Under the pieces are notes generated by a model. It ran no database searches and had not been told where the DNA came from. It worked only from the letters and a program-made list of their open reading frames with translations. From assembly GCA_037783545.1 (NCBI GenBank), contig JBBELK010000453.1:558001-622000 (forward strand): a stretch of 64,000 nt of DNA, given 5' to 3'. Made by a program: the position numbers and the translations under genes. This DNA comes from Henricia sp. BOLD:AAB3569. Its lineage: Eukaryota > Echinodermata > Asteroidea > Spinulosida > Echinasteridae. Positions 55,301-61,300 of the stretch are shown here, one piece after another. Numbering within the stretch: the stretch's first letter is position 1; each line of letters opens with the position of its first letter.

Positions 55301-58300
55301 TTTTTTGTGAAGGAAGGTATACGTAATTTAGCTTGCGTCAGGGAAAATGAATGTTCTGCCTTTTAGGTAGACACGCACACACCCAGCTTAAATTCAAAGA
55401 ATGCTCCACCGAATTTATGTTTTTTGTTTTTTTGTTCATTCCAGATTGTATGTTTCGTCTTTTTAGTTTTTTTAACCAACGGCCTCGTTTTTTTCTTTTC
55501 TTATGAAAAGACCACCCTATTATTGACTGATTCAGTAATGTCACGAAACAGACTTGCGTAAGTGTAGTTGCCAAGCGCATAACACTTCATACTATGTGGT
55601 TCTGACTGTGTACTTGGATTACATACCGAGCGTGGACTAGAGAAAAGATGTCCACAGATTGTGGGAAAAGGTGACGGATTGTGGACTAGCATACGTCCAC
55701 AGTCGAGGGTTAGCTTCTGGGTGGGTGTTTAGTTTATGTTAGGTAACAGTTTAGAAGAGAGCTGGGACCGATTTCATGGCGCTGTTTAGCACAAAAATTT
55801 GTTAGCACAGAATTTGTTTACTTTGTAAAATGGGTTACCATCCAAAACTACATCAAATTGTGATTTTACAAACAGTAGCGAAATATTAGTAAATATTCAT
55901 CACATATGATTTTGGCTCTCAACCCATTTTTGCAATATAAAGCAAATAAGTTTGTGCCAGGCAATTTTTTGTCTAAACAACGCCATGAATCTGGCTCCTT
56001 TTCTGATTTTGGTGAATAAAATTGTATTTTGATGAAAAAAAAGTTTCGAAGAAATTGTGTAACTTTTGCAATGTCGTTTTTTTTTGTTCAGTTCATGGAG
56101 AAACGAAGTGAGGGAGGCTGCACCTTTAGGGGGCAAAGAGCTGAGGAGAAGGAGGCGGGGCGATTTGCACAGGAGAAACAAAAACAGATGGAGAGATTGT
56201 ATGCTAAGATACAGGAGGAATATCAGGAGAAGGAAAACAAGAAAGGTAGCAGTAAATGTCTAAATAAGTTAGTTTGTGTGTTGGAGAATGTGTTTTCTGG
56301 TTTTGACAATTGGTTGTTAACCAAAGTGAGGTGGGGCTGATTTCACAAAGCGCTAAGACGCGTCTTAGGAAGGGTCAGTCTTATCTTGGGACGTTGGTAT
56401 TGGAATTAGGATGCATTGAGCTCGTCTTAACTTTTGTGAAATCGGCCCCAGCTCTGGAGAAATAAGTCTTCGGGGGACATGTGCCCCCTCCCCAGGCCCT
56501 AATCCCCAATGATGCCACTGCTGGGGAGGGGGAAACACTGCCAGATTAAAAAAAATAAAAAGCAGCCCCCAGCAAATAAATTTTTGCGAGCATTAGTTAA
56601 TCAACGAAAATAAAGAGCCATGCATTCATACTAGGAAATCCCTTCGATAAATCCTTGTCGAATGAAGCGATTTTCCTAATGAGAACAGCATCTTATTCAT
56701 TGCCATTTGTACCTCTGTCATCAGTGAACTCAAGCCGACGGTCGTCCTCGGGCCAGAAGCTAACAGCCAAACATGTTGCCAATCTTCAGACTGGACAGGA
56801 ACTGTATGAAGCACTCACCGATGCCATGGACCCAGGGGCTCTCCAGGTTAGTACGATTGACTGATTTGTCCTTTTGGGAATTGTGTAACTTGTGTGAATT
56901 TCTCAGCTAACACTGTGTAGTTTGTGTTTAGTGAATGGGTTGTGAATGTCTCATTCTAGCTCGGCTAGAAGACTACCTAGTATAAGACGTCTGCCTAGTA
57001 TGCAGGAGGTTGTGGGTTCGAGTCCCACCCAACCACGCTGTGAGGTTTTTGTAATAGTGTCTTGGCGAAGCACTGAGTATACAGTGCTAAACAAGTTTAA
57101 TACAACGGGTTGGGCAAAACAAAAATCTTAGCTCAGCTACTTGAGTCAATATTCATTTTAGAAAGAAAAGGGTCGCTTTGAACCATCAGTCCTTAGTCCT
57201 CAATGAAGGTACTCTGGATTTCTCGGTGTCATAAGAAAGAGGACGTGGTGGTGTAATGGATAGTGGTTGCTGTTTTCCAAAATCCTTAGTAATTACCGAG
57301 TAATCAGCATTATAATCTAGGTTTCCTTTATTCTTTGACAAGCTTGTATGTTAAGATTTGGGCATACATTTACACTTTTCTGCTGTGGTATTCATTAAAG
57401 TTATAACTCTTATGTTTCTAGAAAAATATCGAGGTGTCACACCCAAAATGCTGTTTTGTATTTGTGATCTGTTGTAGGTATTACTGTCTGAGAGACAAAT
57501 GGCATTGTTGGGAGACTACCAGCGCTGTCTGCATGAAAAGCAACAGACTGATTTACAGGGCCATTTCAGACGAGCCATGGAAGAGAAAGATCGGGTATGC
57601 AAAGTTTATTGTTTAAAGGCCCATTGTATCATTTGCAATGACCAGAAATTTTACTTCATGAGTTGACAAGTTTTAAATCAATACACCAATCTGAGAGTCG
57701 AGGACCTGTTCTCTGTACGTCTGCCATAACTGGGGGCCATCCAGTGCCACGAACTGTACGTTACATTATGTTGTCACTTCGAACAATTTGCGCATTCTTT
57801 GTTAAAGTCTGTGCACACAAGGGGGCACATTGTACACTATTCAATTTTAACAACAACACGTGCAGGGAAGGAGTCCTTAGTTACTGGATTCGTGTTTAAG
57901 TTTCAAAATGTCACACTTACTGGAAGATTGCACTAGTTTATTGAATCGTTCTCATGTTTTGAGTAATATGAACAGATAAAGGTGGTGTTCGATTCACGAG
58001 GCCATATACTGTTCATATGCTGAGAGAAATCATTCTCTAAAGCCCAGTATTTATTTTTAAAAATGGGGGAGCGTTCAATAGCGCAATACGTATGCATACC
58101 GACAATACCTTCAACGGTGAAGGTATAGGAAAATACCCAATACCGGCGTACGTATTATGCTATTGAATGCGCCCCAGTAGTGTCACGACGTAGCGGGGAC
58201 ACATTTTCATGGAATGACCCATATCATGGTGCTTCACGTACTTTTAATAGGATTATTTTTAACCTTTTCAACTCCTTGTGGAGTATACAGCCTCGGCTGC

Positions 58301-61300
58301 CTATTGGGCGCTTGCACAGGGGGTCAATTGCGGAAACTCACGTGGCTGCTAGCAGAAAAGCACATGGCTCTATTGTTCTGTCTTGTTCTGGAAGACAAGT
58401 AATAGTGACCCGTGACCTTTTGACCCCCTGTGCAAGCGCCCAATTAGGTGCTCATGGGATAAGCCAACACAACACCTTCACATGTACCCATTTACTTCTG
58501 GGTGGAGAGAGGAGGTAATTTATGGCAAAGTGTCTTGCCTAAGGACACACCATGGGCAATTCCAATTTCATAAAGCTGTTTAACAAAAACATTTGCTTAA
58601 ATGAACACACCGGCTTTGTTGGGCTATTTTGGGCTTGAAATAGACCCATACATTATTCTGAAGCACTTTCCAGAGTAAATTAGATATATCCTGAAAAGAC
58701 GCCGTCAAATTTGGCCGTTTTTGAGCACTTTTGAAAAATTCAAGGTCACGTGACTTTTCGGAACCAAATTCTGGTTCCGAAAAGTCACGTGGTCTTGTGA
58801 GTTAGTTGTATTTCCAGCCGTATAAAAGTTTGTTTCTGCAGAACTGCACCAAATTCAACTCTGATTTCCCCCAAATATTTATAAGTAATTGACAAAAGAG
58901 AGACTATTTATACAGGTATGAAACAAAGTTAAACATAAGTATGAAAATTCGAACATAATTGTTTGTTTCGAGAGTCCGGAGAACGGGAGCGAGCGCGTGC
59001 TAAGGCAGGCTACCGTGGAGTGTAGGATATTTGCCCCGCGCAGCACGGCAAATAACCTGAAATCGTGAGCAGAAAATTGGAGATATCCTGAGCAGGAGAA
59101 TCCTGAGAGCGAATCGTTTGTGACAAAGTCGTGAGGCTCGCGCGTAGTTGCAACGGCTGGTAAAGCGTATAACCCGTCTTTTGACCGTTTTTGTTAATTT
59201 TGCACTTCTTTAGTAAATTACGGGATATTTTGATGATCTTTTTTCACAACGACCATCAAAAAAGTATTGTCGATGCTGCTACATCACTAAATCATGTAAA
59301 CAGTAGGCCGGTGTGTACCTATCAAAAATTTGTTTGCTTTATAAAAATGGGTTAATAGTCAAAATTGTATGTCAACTTTTGTTTTTAGCAAGAATAGCAG
59401 AACACTAGTCAATTGTAATGCACATCATATAAGATTTTGACTGAAAACCCATTTTATAAAGCAAACAAATTTTGGATTAAGCAAATTTTTCTGCTAAACA
59501 GCTTTATGAAATTGGCCCCTGGTTTTGAACCCACAATCTGAAGAAATTGACCAAAGTCTTGAGACACCAGACCACTCATATGTATTCCCATTCTTGAATT
59601 CCTTGTGAACTCTCTGTAAAATCTTCAATTTTAGGAGAAGCAAATCCAGCGCAATGTGACTCCCCTGTTAAGACTCCGTATCGGTGATCATCTGGCCAAG
59701 CCTGGAGCTGAACCCCAGACCTACCAGTTGACCATTTGGAGACCAACTGATGATCTTATACAACTTCTCGCTGAAGGGAAGCGGTTCAGAATCTTTAATC
59801 TCAGTGCATCAGCTGGAAGGTGAGAAGTGTTTAGTTTGATTTATGTATTTCATTTATTTGCCCGGGTTTGTTCAAAATATCTACTAAATCTGGTTTCCAT
59901 TTGAGGTCTTGCAATGAAAACCAACGGAAATCAATGACCCCAGCTTTTGATAATTAAGTAAAATTAGATTTTCACAGATAACACAAAATATGTGATCAGT
60001 CGTCACGAACTGGAAGTAAACCTGGAGCGTTTATATTCCAGATATCCAAAAAAAGGTCAAAATGCATGTACGATATCGATAATACAAATTTTGTTCATTT
60101 CAAAAATTAAATCCTTAAACTTACATTCTGGAACCTAAAACTGCCTTAAAAAACAGGTGTTTGTGAGCCGTGTATAAAACTCATCATTAAAAAGAGTTGA
60201 AACGGTGACTTTGGTGAGGCATAAAATGCATTTGGTTTTGAATATTCGGTTTGCAAATGCTAAACCTTATTGTAAAATCAAAATCAAATATTCAAATTCA
60301 AATCTGATTTAAAGGAGTGTGACCAGATCATTTTTTTTTACCCATAACTCCCCGGGACTTACCTTATGGGTCATGAGATTTTTATATCATAACATCCGTT
60401 ATATTTTTCTGATTACGAAACTGAAACTCGCGCGCTTCTAGGCCGCATATTTCCGAGGATATCGTCGAAAATCCACCGATTATTTGTAAACTAATTTTCC
60501 AGTATCAACGTTTATCCGCTAAAAGCATACTCGATAGTTTTGTTCATTTTTTTACTGGAAATTGCGAATGTTTTCGGTTTTTTGGGACATGGGAGGTGTG
60601 TATGGGAGTTACTTGATAATATTGGTAAGTTACATCGAAAACTATTTTCCAGAAACTCTGGTCACGCTCCTTTAAGTCCCAACACTATACATGCAGGTTT
60701 TGTCTAGGGTCCACTAACATCCAATTCTCGTCGACGCGAGCCACCTGCTACCAAACATTGATGCCTTTCTCAGCATGATTCTGGCTGAGTGTCCGAGGTC
60801 TCGGGTTCGAATCCTGATAAGAACCATATGATTTTTTTAAATGTATAATTCTTTGCAGGTTTTGTCTAGGGTCCACTAACATCAAATTCTCTTCAACGCG
60901 GGCCACCTGCTACCAAACATTAATGCCTTTCTCAGCATGATTCTGGCCGAGTGTCCGAGGTCACGGGTTCGAATCCTGATAAGAACCATATGATTTTTTT
61001 AAATGTATATTTCTTTGCAGGTTTTGTCTAGGATCCAGTAACATCCAGTTCTCCTCGACACGAGCCACTCGCTACCAGACCATGCAATTCCAGCATGACT
61101 CTAGCCAAGATTTGTACCATCCCCGGGAGGTAACGCAGTTCTCTGAGATTCTCCAGCTAGGGTTCCAGCCGGTGTATGGTGAAGTGGACGTAACAGGCAT
61201 GGTAGTGTCGGTTGTGGAACATGCCAACCAAAGGTGAGCCAATATTTCAGTGGTTTTTGTGCAGTTCAGGGGCAGTATTCAATTCAAGACTTCTTTAGTA

